Of a stretch of DNA of 13,114 bases, positions 5,615 to 12,228 are shown piece by piece. The translations under genes were made by a program, and so were the position numbers. The notes beneath the pieces were generated by a model that had not been told where the DNA came from, made no database searches, and saw nothing but the letters and a program-made list of their open reading frames with translations. The first letter of the stretch is position 1. Every line of letters begins with the position of its first letter. This stretch comes from an uncultured Oscillospiraceae bacterium (GTDB lineage Bacteria; Bacillota; Clostridia; Oscillospirales; Oscillospiraceae), in assembly GCA_900752445.1 (NCBI GenBank), contig CAADVN010000003.1, positions 1-13,114 on the forward strand, written 5' to 3'.

Positions 5615-7107
5615 AGTACATTATGGCCCTCGACCAGGGCACGACCAGTTCGCGCTGTATAATTTTTGACCGCAGCGGGGCGCTGTGCTCGTCGGCACAG
5701 AAGGAATTCCGGCAGTATTACCCGAAGCCGGGCTGGGTGGAGCACGACGCGCAGGAGATCTGGGAGACGACGCTCGAGGTCGCGAGGGGGGCCATGCAGG
5801 AGAAGGGCCTGGGCCCGGCGGACATCGCGGCCATAGGCATAACGAACCAGCGCGAGACGACGGTGGTCTGGGACAGGAACACGGGCGAGCCGGTCTGCCC
5901 GGCGATAGTCTGGCAGTGCCGCAGGACGGCGCCCATGGCGGACGCGCTCATAGCGTCGGGCTGGTCTGAGCGGATACGCGAGAAGACGGGGCTCGTGCCG
6001 GACGCGTATTTCTCGGCGACGAAGCTGAGGTGGATACTGGACAAGGTGCCCGGCGCGCGCAGGCGCGCAGAGGCCGGCGAGCTGCTCTTCGGCACGATAG
6101 ACAGCTGGCTCATCTGGAAGCTGACGGGCGGAAGGGCGCATGTGACGGACCTGACGAACGCCTCGCGGACGATGCTGTTCAACATCCGGCGCCTGCGCTG
6201 GGATGCGGAGCTTCTGGAGCTCTTCGGCATACCGGAGCAGATGCTGCCGAGCGTGCAGCCCTCGAGCTGCATATATGGCGAGACGGATACGGGGCTGTTC
6301 GGGGGCCGGATACCGGTCTCGGGCGCTGCGGGCGACCAGCAGGCGGCGCTCTTCGGCCAGTGCTGCTTTGAGGCAGGGGATGTGAAGAACACCTATGGCA
6401 CGGGCTGTTTCCTGCTGATGCACACGGGCTCGGAGCCGGTGTTCTCGGGGAACGGGCTTATAACGACGATAGCGGCCTCGGCGCCTGGCAGGATACGCTA
6501 TGCGCTGGAAGGAAGCGTGTTCACGGCGGGTGCTGCGGTGCAGTGGCTGCGGGATGAGCTGGGGCTCATATCGGACGCGGCGGAGTCGGAGGCGCGGGCG
6601 CTGTCCGTAGCGGATACCGGCGGCGTGTACGTGGTGCCGGCGTTCACGGGCCTGGGCGCGCCGTATTGGAACCAGTACGCGCGGGGCACGATCACGGGTA
6701 TCACGCGGGGTTTCACGCGGGACCAGCTGATACGGGCAACGCTGGAGTCGATAGCGTATCAGACCTGTGACATCTGCCGGGCGATGGAGAGCGACGCGGG
6801 CGTGGAGCTGACGCGGCTGCGTGTGGACGGCGGGGCTTCGGCGAACGATTTCCTGATGCAGTTCCAGAGCAATCTGCTGGGCGCTGAGGTACTGCGTCCG
6901 GCCTGTGTAGAGACGACGGCGCTGGGCGCGGCGTATTTGGCGGGGCTTGCGGTGGGCTACTGGAAGGACACGTTGGACATCCGCCAGAACCGGCAGACGG
7001 GCCGGGTCTTCCTGCCCGAGATGCCCGAGCGCACAAGGGCAAAGCTCCTGAAAGGCTGGGACCGTGCCCTCACCACAGCCCTCACATGGGCGGATATGGA
7101 AGAGTAA
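5611..7107 (+). CDS. glpK: Glycerol kinase
   Basis: 498 residues, full length for the FGGY family. It converts glycerol and ATP to sn-glycerol-3-phosphate in the cytoplasm, which is also the signal read by GlpP. Visible: MALDQGTTSSRCIIFD (5-20), GWVEHDAQEIW (41-51), IGITNQRETTVVWDR (75-89), DSWLIWKLTGG (164-174), VSGAAGDQQAALFGQ (236-250) with catalytic Asp242, KNTYGTGCFLLM (259-270), the ALEGSVFTAGAAVQWLRDEL stretch (298-317) and PAFTGLGAPYWNQYARG (343-359), plus RVDGGASANDFLMQFQ (404-419). The start is GTG within the GTGA overlap with the glpP stop, so translation is coupled. The activation-loop His that HPr phosphorylates in Enterococcus GlpK is absent (GLFGG at 228-232), so that form of PTS control is unlikely. 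G-ending codons (GCG, ACG, CTG) dominate. Confidence 0.97.
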   Translation: MKYIMALDQGTTSSRCIIFDRSGALCSSAQKEFRQYYPKPGWVEHDAQEIWETTLEVARGAMQEKGLGPADIAAIGITNQRETTVVWDRNTGEPVCPAIVWQCRRTAPMADALIASGWSERIREKTGLVPDAYFSATKLRWILDKVPGARRRAEAGELLFGTIDSWLIWKLTGGRAHVTDLTNASRTMLFNIRRLRWDAELLELFGIPEQMLPSVQPSSCIYGETDTGLFGGRIPVSGAAGDQQAALFGQCCFEAGDVKNTYGTGCFLLMHTGSEPVFSGNGLITTIAASAPGRIRYALEGSVFTAGAAVQWLRDELGLISDAAESEARALSVADTGGVYVVPAFTGLGAPYWNQYARGTITGITRGFTRDQLIRATLESIAYQTCDICRAMESDAGVELTRLRVDGGASANDFLMQFQSNLLGAEVLRPACVETTALGAAYLAGLAVGYWKDTLDIRQNRQTGRVFLPEMPERTRAKLLKGWDRALTTALTWADMEE

Positions 7108-7135
7108 GTAATTTTACAGGGAGAAGGGGGAAAAT

Positions 7136-9310
7136 ATGAAAAAGGAAAGGAAGGGCTTTTGGAGCTCTTTAAAGACTGTAAAGACAGCATGGGCAACGCT
7201 CGCGGTTTGCCTTGTCCTGATACTGCTGTTTACATCTGTTGCTGCATTGATAGCACACTCAGGCACGCGTGTGGTAATACGTACTGTAAAGATAGACAGA
7301 CGAGGCGGAATATTGACAGGTGAGCTGTACACCCCCAGAGGTGTTACTGCAGAAGACAACCTTCCAGCGGTGCTGCTTGCTCATGGTGGTAATACCACTA
7401 ATGGCGTGATGGGTGGGTTCGCTCAGGAGCTTGCGAGGCGAGGCTTTGTAGTCCTGAGTATCAATGCGTATGGTTCTGGCGAGAGCGAGAATCCCAAGAC
7501 AGATGATGGTGGATATGCACCTGGTGAGCTGTTCTCGCCACGTGGCCTTCTGGATGCTTATGAGTACCTTTGCACGATTGAATATGTAGATACGACCAGA
7601 ATCGGTATTGGCGGCCATTCCATGGGCAATATTAGAACTGGCGCAACCGGTGCTTTGGCTGGAAGTTGGTATACACTCAATGATCTGCTTATTAATGTGC
7701 TGTATGATGAATTTGGAATACAGTTTACAGAAGAAGAAATATATGAGGATGCCGATATGCTCGCGGAGCAGTATCTGAGCGAGGATCAAATGCAGCACTA
7801 TCAGTACCTCAGAAGCGAAAAGGTAGAACAATTTGACAACAGAATAAAAGCGGTTGTCGGTCTTGGCGGTGGCACTCATTCAAACCGCAGTCTGGATACA
7901 AAGACTGTGACTGTTGGCGGACACGAAGTTCAGCGGTTACTTAACAGTAACGTAATAATGATAGATGGCCGCTACGATGAGAATCAGGCAGAGATGAGTT
8001 ACACCTATGACAGCGCCAACATGACCTGCACGGAAGGCATACTGTATTCCATCGCTCCACAGTGCCAGGTCTATGACGGCCCTGCCGTAGAAAACCACAT
8101 GTACGCGGTTGACCATACATTCCAACTTCCATCGTCCACAGACCTAGGTTCGTTTGAGGAACTCTCAGTTCTTGAGAACGAGGCTTATGCAGAGGCAGTT
8201 GAAAACTGCCAGCTAAGGGGCGTTGTAATTATTAACGAGACGCACTCTCAGAACTTCCTCTCCTACAAGACCACCTGCATGACACTAAAGTTCTTCGAGC
8301 AGACACTTGGCTACAACAATGGAGATCTAGGTTCGGCAGATGCAAACCCCATAGCCTATGACAACATTGTGTGGTTCTGGCGTGAAGGGCTCAACGGCCT
8401 CGCCATGCTCTCAATGATAGCCATGCTGTTTGCAATTGCAGCAATAGTCATGAAGACTCCATTTTTTGCACCTGCAGTGTCCGCACCTGTGCCGGCACGA
8501 ATAGAGAAAAAGGATAGAAGCTTCTGGATACTAAGCCTTGTATACATTATTGTTAGCGCCCTTGCTGTTATCTATGTGTGCGGACTGCATGCGCGTAGTT
8601 GGGAGTTTATCGTACCAGATCACACACGAATACTCGGTAAGAGTTGGTTCCTGCCGTATGACAGCACACCGCACAAAATACTCGGGTGGATGCTTCTGAC
8701 AGCCATTGGCTCCCTTATAGCCATAGTAATAAATGGCCTTGTGAGCAAGAAGTATTCTATCAAAGGATACCTTGAGGACACTAGACTTAAAATGCCCGTA
8801 CGCAACGTGCTCAAGATGTTCCTAGTCGCTACCATCCTCTTCGTGCTGGCATACATCTCCGTCGAATTCATTAACCGTATCTTCTACATGGACTACAGGT
8901 TCTGGATGATAGGCTTCGATGTCATGGATGCAAGGCAGCTCTTTGCAACGCTAAGGTTTGCGCTGGTGCTAATTCCGATTTTCCTTGTAAGTGGCGTGTT
9001 CATCAACAGCGGGCGTATGAAGGATATGTCCGAGGGCAAGAACACGGCTCTCAATGTTCTAATTTCTGACCTTGGTCTTATTATCCTAGCCATTATCATC
9101 TATACAATATCCATTTCTCAGGATATTCCAGCACCAACCACTTGGTTCTGCTCCTGCTTCGGAGCACTGTTCCTCGTGCCGATTAATGCCTACATAACCC
9201 GTAAGATGTACAATATCAGTGGTAACATCTGGCTTGGTGCGTTTATCAACTCGTATCTGGTGGCTTGGGTGTGGTGCAGCCTCACGGACACCGTTATGCT
9301 CATTCGATGA
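7136..9310 (+). CDS. Polytopic membrane protein with an extracytoplasmic alpha/beta-hydrolase domain
   Basis: 724 residues. A basic N-terminus and one membrane helix (about 19-41) are followed by an alpha/beta-hydrolase domain (about 45-415), then seven to eight further helices (about 420-440, 463-484, 516-536, 560-580, 606-624, 642-661, 671-689, 697-715). By the positive-inside rule the hydrolase domain should face outward. Nucleophile elbow GHSMG gives Ser162; likely acid Asp281 (MIDGRYDE) and base His370 (NETHSQNF). LLAHGGNT (80-87) is the oxyanion-side loop. About 70 residues between the nucleophile and the next strand (AVVGLGG, 239-245) probably form a lid. The start has AAGGGGGA just upstream, 28 bases after glpK, with no terminator between, so it may be in the glp operon. 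GC is visibly lower and codon choice more mixed than in its neighbours. Substrate unknown: esterase, lipase or acyltransferase-like activity are all possible. I do not recognise a named family. Confidence 0.8.
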   Translation: MKKERKGFWSSLKTVKTAWATLAVCLVLILLFTSVAALIAHSGTRVVIRTVKIDRRGGILTGELYTPRGVTAEDNLPAVLLAHGGNTTNGVMGGFAQELARRGFVVLSINAYGSGESENPKTDDGGYAPGELFSPRGLLDAYEYLCTIEYVDTTRIGIGGHSMGNIRTGATGALAGSWYTLNDLLINVLYDEFGIQFTEEEIYEDADMLAEQYLSEDQMQHYQYLRSEKVEQFDNRIKAVVGLGGGTHSNRSLDTKTVTVGGHEVQRLLNSNVIMIDGRYDENQAEMSYTYDSANMTCTEGILYSIAPQCQVYDGPAVENHMYAVDHTFQLPSSTDLGSFEELSVLENEAYAEAVENCQLRGVVIINETHSQNFLSYKTTCMTLKFFEQTLGYNNGDLGSADANPIAYDNIVWFWREGLNGLAMLSMIAMLFAIAAIVMKTPFFAPAVSAPVPARIEKKDRSFWILSLVYIIVSALAVIYVCGLHARSWEFIVPDHTRILGKSWFLPYDSTPHKILGWMLLTAIGSLIAIVINGLVSKKYSIKGYLEDTRLKMPVRNVLKMFLVATILFVLAYISVEFINRIFYMDYRFWMIGFDVMDARQLFATLRFALVLIPIFLVSGVFINSGRMKDMSEGKNTALNVLISDLGLIILAIIIYTISISQDIPAPTTWFCSCFGALFLVPINAYITRKMYNISGNIWLGAFINSYLVAWVWCSLTDTVMLIR

Positions 9311-9381
9311 TGTGCGTAAGCATATATAAATAACTTGCAAAAAATCAAATAATATGGTAACTTTGTGAGTGGTTGAGAGTT

Positions 9382-9412
9382 ACGCCCGGCGGCCATAAAC
9401 CGTCGGGCGTTT
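9382..9412 (+). terminator. Hairpin (weak terminator or attenuator) directly before the G1P dehydrogenase gene
   Basis: ACGCCCGGCGG (9382-9392) pairs with CCGTCGGGCGT (9400-9410), 11 pairs with one G-U, a 7-base loop, then TTTAGCTTT. The U-tract is short and broken. It sits after the hydrolase stop (about 70 bases) and only nine bases before the AGGGAG ribosome binding site, so it could end the upstream operon or act as an attenuator. A further inverted pair, GTAACT (9357-9362) and AGTTAC (9378-9383), lies just before it. Confidence 0.65.
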
Positions 9413-9433
9413 AGCTTTGAAGGGAGACTTTAC

Positions 9434-10672
9434 ATGATCCTTGATTGCGCAAAATATTCCGGGCCCTGCTCCTGCGGCAGGGTGCATACCCTTGAAACCA
9501 AGATGGTCGTCGTCGAATACGACGCGCTCAAAAACTTCGACAGCTATATGGACGCCTGCGGCCTCACCGGCCGGCGTACCGTGCTCTACGACACCAATAC
9601 ATACAACCTGCCCGGTATGGTCCACGTCCGGGCCGATAAGGAAATAGTCCTCGAGGCCAGGGGCCTGCACTCCGAAAAAACCCTCATCGAAGGCATCATA
9701 CCCCAGCTCGATGACCCCGACGTCATCATCACCGTCGGCAGCGGCACGCTCATGGACTTCGCAAGGTACAACGCCTTCCACATGGGCATACCCTTCGTCG
9801 CCATACCCACACTCGCGTCCTCCGACGGCTTCACCGCCAACATCTGCTCCGTCGTCATCGACGGGCACAAGCGCTCCATTCCCATGTCCGCGCCCGCCCT
9901 CGTCGTCGCCGACCTCAACATCATCGCAGGCGCGCCCATGTTCCTCACCGTCAGCGGCGTAGCGGACATACTCTCAAAGCACATCTCGCTCGCCGACTGG
10001 AAGATCGCCAACATCGCCGCGGGCGAGTACTACTGCGGGCGCGTCGCCGATATGGCCCAGCAGGCCCTCGACATGATGGTCTCCTGCGCCGACGCGCTCC
10101 TCGACGGCGAGGCCCCGGACTTCGAGGCCATGACCATGGCCCAGATGATCTCCGGCCTCTCCATGCAGATGCTCGGCAACTCCCGCGCCGCCTCCGGCGC
10201 CGAACACCTCATCGCCCACCTCGTCGAGATGAAGCCGCCGCGCTTTGAAAACGCCCACGGCATCCACGGCGAGTGCGTCGGCGTCGGCTCAGTCATCTGC
10301 GCCGGCGAGTACCACAGGATGATACAAAAAGTGCCCAGGGCGAAGCCCTTCGAGCCCATACCCGACGCCTGGATACGCGAGAAGTTCGGCCCGCTCGCCG
10401 AGGGCATCATCAAAGAAAACGAAAACGACGTGCTCGCGGCCTTCGAGCCGCAGAACATCGTAGACCACTGGGACGAGATCCGCGCCATCGTGGAAAACAT
10501 CCCGACCGCTGAGGAGTTCGCGGCGGTGTTCCGCGGCCTCGACGGGAAGTACCGGCTCTCCGACATAGGCATCGACGAGTCGCTCTCGGACGAGGTGCTG
10601 GATATCTCCGCGGCCATACGCAACCGCCTGACCTTCGCCCGGATGCGCCGGGTACTGGACTTTGAGGAGTGA
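9434..10672 (+). CDS. egsA: sn-Glycerol-1-phosphate dehydrogenase (EgsA/AraM family)
   Basis: 412 residues. The family (Bacillus AraM, archaeal EgsA; iron-containing-alcohol-dehydrogenase-like fold) reduces dihydroxyacetone phosphate to sn-glycerol-1-phosphate with NAD(P)H using a bound metal. Visible: an N-terminal CSCGRVH (12-18) typical of bacterial members, the nucleotide-binding TVGSGTLMDFARYNA (100-114), PFVAIPTLASSDGFTANICS (120-139), VSGVADILSKHISLADW (173-189) with likely metal ligand Asp178, ASGAEHLIAH (253-262) with His258, and NAHGIHGE (273-280) with His275. AGGGAG lies seven bases before the ATG. A hairpin just upstream separates it from the hydrolase gene and I see no convincing sigma-A promoter in the 123-base gap (best is TTGCAA-17-TAACTT). 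It is seven bases from the LOG gene, so the two are co-transcribed. In Bacillus the product feeds prenyl-glycerophosphate ethers; its fate here is unknown, and no pcrB is in the window. C-ending codons dominate, unlike glpK. Confidence 0.92.
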   Translation: MILDCAKYSGPCSCGRVHTLETKMVVVEYDALKNFDSYMDACGLTGRRTVLYDTNTYNLPGMVHVRADKEIVLEARGLHSEKTLIEGIIPQLDDPDVIITVGSGTLMDFARYNAFHMGIPFVAIPTLASSDGFTANICSVVIDGHKRSIPMSAPALVVADLNIIAGAPMFLTVSGVADILSKHISLADWKIANIAAGEYYCGRVADMAQQALDMMVSCADALLDGEAPDFEAMTMAQMISGLSMQMLGNSRAASGAEHLIAHLVEMKPPRFENAHGIHGECVGVGSVICAGEYHRMIQKVPRAKPFEPIPDAWIREKFGPLAEGIIKENENDVLAAFEPQNIVDHWDEIRAIVENIPTAEEFAAVFRGLDGKYRLSDIGIDESLSDEVLDISAAIRNRLTFARMRRVLDFEE

Positions 10673-10679
10673 AGCATAG

Positions 10680-11276
10680 ATGAGGATCTGCGTCTTCGGG
10701 GCCTCCAGCCGCGAGCTGAGACAGGAATACTACGACGCCGCCTTCGAGCTGGGCGCTGAGATGGCCCGGCGCGGGCACGAGCTGGTGTTCGGCGGCGGCA
10801 CGAGCGGCCTCATGGGCGCAGCCGCGCGCGGCATGGCGAGCGCCGGCGGCAAGGGCATCATCGGCGTCGCGCCCCGGTTCTTCGACGAGCCCGGCATCCT
10901 CTACGAGGGCTGCACGCAGATGGTCTTCACCGAGACCATGTCCGAGCGCAAGAAGGCCATGGAGGACATGTCCGAGGCCTTCATAACCCTGCCCGGCGGC
11001 ATCGGCACCCTCGAGGAGTTCTTCGAGGCGCTGACGCTCAAGCAGCTCGGCCGCCACGCCAAGGCCATGGCCCTGCTCAACACCCTCGGCTACTACGACG
11101 CCATGGAGAACATGCTCACGAAGGCCGTGGAAGAGCGCTTTTTCCCAGAGGACGGCCACGCGCTCTACGCCGTCTTCGACGACTGCAAAAAGCTCCTCGA
11201 CTACGTCGAAAGCTACGAGGCCGAGCCCGAAGACGTCTGGAAGGAGAAGATCCTCGGCAAGTACAACGTGAAATGA
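10680..11276 (+). CDS. LOG-family protein (TIGR00730-type, nucleotide 5'-monophosphate phosphoribohydrolase-like)
   Basis: 198 residues. Plant and bacterial LOG proteins cleave the base from nucleoside 5'-monophosphates, releasing cytokinins in plants; in bacteria related enzymes act on AMP and other nucleotides, and older databases call them lysine decarboxylase by mistake. Visible: ICVFGASS (3-10), VFGGGTSGLMGAAARG (36-51), FTETMSERKKAM (83-94) and the signature PGGIGTLEEFFE (105-116), which holds the catalytic Glu pair and the phosphate-binding Gly-Thr. Cytoplasmic. The ATG is seven bases after the egsA stop with GAGGAG about ten bases upstream, inside the end of egsA. A strong terminator follows directly, so egsA-LOG is a two-gene unit. 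The real substrate in this organism is unknown. Confidence 0.9.
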   Translation: MRICVFGASSRELRQEYYDAAFELGAEMARRGHELVFGGGTSGLMGAAARGMASAGGKGIIGVAPRFFDEPGILYEGCTQMVFTETMSERKKAMEDMSEAFITLPGGIGTLEEFFEALTLKQLGRHAKAMALLNTLGYYDAMENMLTKAVEERFFPEDGHALYAVFDDCKKLLDYVESYEAEPEDVWKEKILGKYNVK

Positions 11277-11280
11277 GACG

Positions 11281-11307
11281 CGTCCCCGGAAGCCCGGGGA
11301 CGTTTTT
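11281..11307 (+). terminator. Rho-independent terminator after the LOG gene
   Basis: CGTCCCCGG (11281-11289) pairs perfectly with CCGGGGACG (11294-11302) around a four-base loop, followed by TTTTT. It starts four bases past the LOG stop codon. Confidence 0.93.
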
Positions 11308-11330
11308 ATGCGATATAAAGTAAAATATAC

Positions 11331-11359
11331 TTGACATTATGTCGGGCCTGTGTTATGCT
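11331..11359 (+). promoter_or_regulatory. Promoter of the membrane protein/XRE regulator pair
   Basis: Perfect -35 TTGACA (11331-11336), 17-base spacer and extended -10 TGTTATGCT (11351-11359). It fixes the downstream coding start at 11386 and excludes an in-frame ATG at 11350, which would precede the -10. Confidence 0.85.
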
Positions 11360-11385
11360 CCGGGCAGAAGGAAGGAGTGTTTGAT

Positions 11386-11820
11386 ATGGTGTTCAACAAA
11401 GACGAGTACGACGAGCGGCAGGTGCTGGCGAGGGGCCGGGCGTTCATGTGGGGCTTTTTCACGCTGATGATCTGCCTCATGGTGTACGGCATGCTGGACA
11501 TGCTCATAGACCGCTGGTGCGACACTTTGACGGGCTGCATCATCTGCATCTGCGCGGCGCTGCTGGTGTTCGCGTCGATATGCATAAAACAGGACGCCTT
11601 TGCGGGCATAGGCCGAAACCGGAAGCGGAACCTCACGGTACTGCTGGTGCTGACGCTGGCGAACCTGTTTTTCGGCGCGCGGAACCTCATGGAAGGGGAG
11701 ATCGTTGTGGACGGGCTGCTCACCTTCCGTTCGGTCAGCCTGATAGTAGGGGCTACGACGGGCGTCGTGCTGCTGATGTACTGGCTGCACGGGCTTCGGG
11801 ACAGGGGCGCTGAGGAATGA
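11386..11820 (+). CDS. Four-helix membrane protein of unknown function paired with an XRE regulator
   Basis: 144 residues. An acidic/basic start with DEYDERQVLARGRAF (6-20), a DERQ...RG(K/R)A pattern seen in many small Bacillota membrane proteins, leads into four predicted helices (about 20-40, 47-67, 82-98, 112-134). There is a basic loop RNRKRN (77-82) between helices two and three, which should be cytoplasmic. GGAGTG lies before the ATG at 11386. Its ATGA stop overlaps the start of the XRE regulator by four bases, so the two are made together. Small membrane proteins coupled to a short XRE repressor occur widely in Clostridia, sometimes with the membrane partner proposed to sense envelope conditions, but no function is proven and I assign none. 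Confidence 0.8.
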   Translation: MVFNKDEYDERQVLARGRAFMWGFFTLMICLMVYGMLDMLIDRWCDTLTGCIICICAALLVFASICIKQDAFAGIGRNRKRNLTVLLVLTLANLFFGARNLMEGEIVVDGLLTFRSVSLIVGATTGVVLLMYWLHGLRDRGAEE

Positions 11821-12017
11821 AGAACCTGCGTTTAAAAGCGGCGCGGGCGGCGCTGGACATGTCCCAGCAGCAGCTGGCGGACGCGGTCGGGGTCTCGCGA
11901 CAGACGATAAACGCCATCGAGAAGGGGGACTACAACCCGACCATCAGGCTCTGCCTCGCCATCTGCCGGGCGCTGGGCAGGACCCTCGACGAGCTTTTCT
12001 GGGAGGACGTGAACTGA
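11817..12017 (+). CDS. Small XRE-family helix-turn-helix regulator
   Basis: 66 residues, consisting almost only of a Cro/C1-type DNA-binding domain: LKAARAALDMSQQQLADAVG (6-25) and VSRQTINAIEKGDYNPT (26-42), with the recognition helix at SRQTINAIE, ending in the typical LDELFWEDVN. Such 65-70-residue proteins (YozG-like) usually repress their own operon. It has no sensor domain of its own, so any signal would come from the overlapping membrane protein. GAGGA just inside the upstream gene end is its ribosome binding site. No clear terminator follows, so readthrough into the spo0A region is possible. Confidence 0.92.
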   Translation: MKNLRLKAARAALDMSQQQLADAVGVSRQTINAIEKGDYNPTIRLCLAICRALGRTLDELFWEDVN

Positions 12018-12065
12018 CGGCAGCCGAGCGCAGGGTACGTTATGTAAGGCACTGGATATCAATAA

Positions 12066-12082
12066 TGTCGAATTACGTCGAA
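12066..12082 (+). promoter_or_regulatory. Two tandem 0A-box-like sites upstream of spo0A
   Basis: TGTCGAA (12066-12072), an exact match to the core Spo0A box, is followed exactly ten bases later by CGTCGAA (12076-12082). They form part of a near-perfect tandem repeat of GTCGAATTAC/GTCGAATTAT (12067-12086). One-turn spacing of direct repeats is how the Spo0A DNA-binding domain binds as a tandem dimer. They lie about 40 to 57 bases upstream of the predicted spo0A -35. Regulation of spo0A by its own product is inferred. Confidence 0.65.
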
Positions 12083-12122
12083 TTATGTAAATGAAAATAT
12101 CAACGGATGGACGCAGTTTGTG

Positions 12123-12151
12123 TTGCAATATCGATGGGGATGTGCTAAATT
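12123..12151 (+). promoter_or_regulatory. Possible sigma-A promoter of spo0A
   Basis: -35 TTGCAA (12123-12128), 17-base spacer, -10 TAAATT (12146-12151). Each box matches consensus at four of six positions. The predicted leader is about 70 bases to the ATG. The rest of the 211-base gap between the XRE gene and spo0A holds the tandem 0A-like repeats and no further gene that I can see. Confidence 0.5.
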
Positions 12152-12228
12152 ATTACTACAAAAGCGGCTTTCCTGCTTAAAAATATAAATCGCAGTCCGT
12201 GATTGTAATAATAACGGAGGTTTATGTT

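Noticed and set aside
11350..11385. In-frame upstream ATG extending the four-helix membrane protein by 12 residues
   Set aside because: The -10 box (11354-11359) overlaps it and a good Shine-Dalgarno supports 11386.
12045..12083. Sigma-H type promoter for spo0A (AAGGCACT with GTCGAAT as -10)
   Set aside because: The -10 fits but the -35 matches poorly; the GTCGAAT is better explained as part of the 0A-like repeats.
12149..12212. Inverted pair ATTATTAC/GTAATAAT flanking the spo0A leader
   Set aside because: AT-rich eight-base arms 48 bases apart, with the left arm overlapping the -10 and thus mostly outside the transcript; likely chance.
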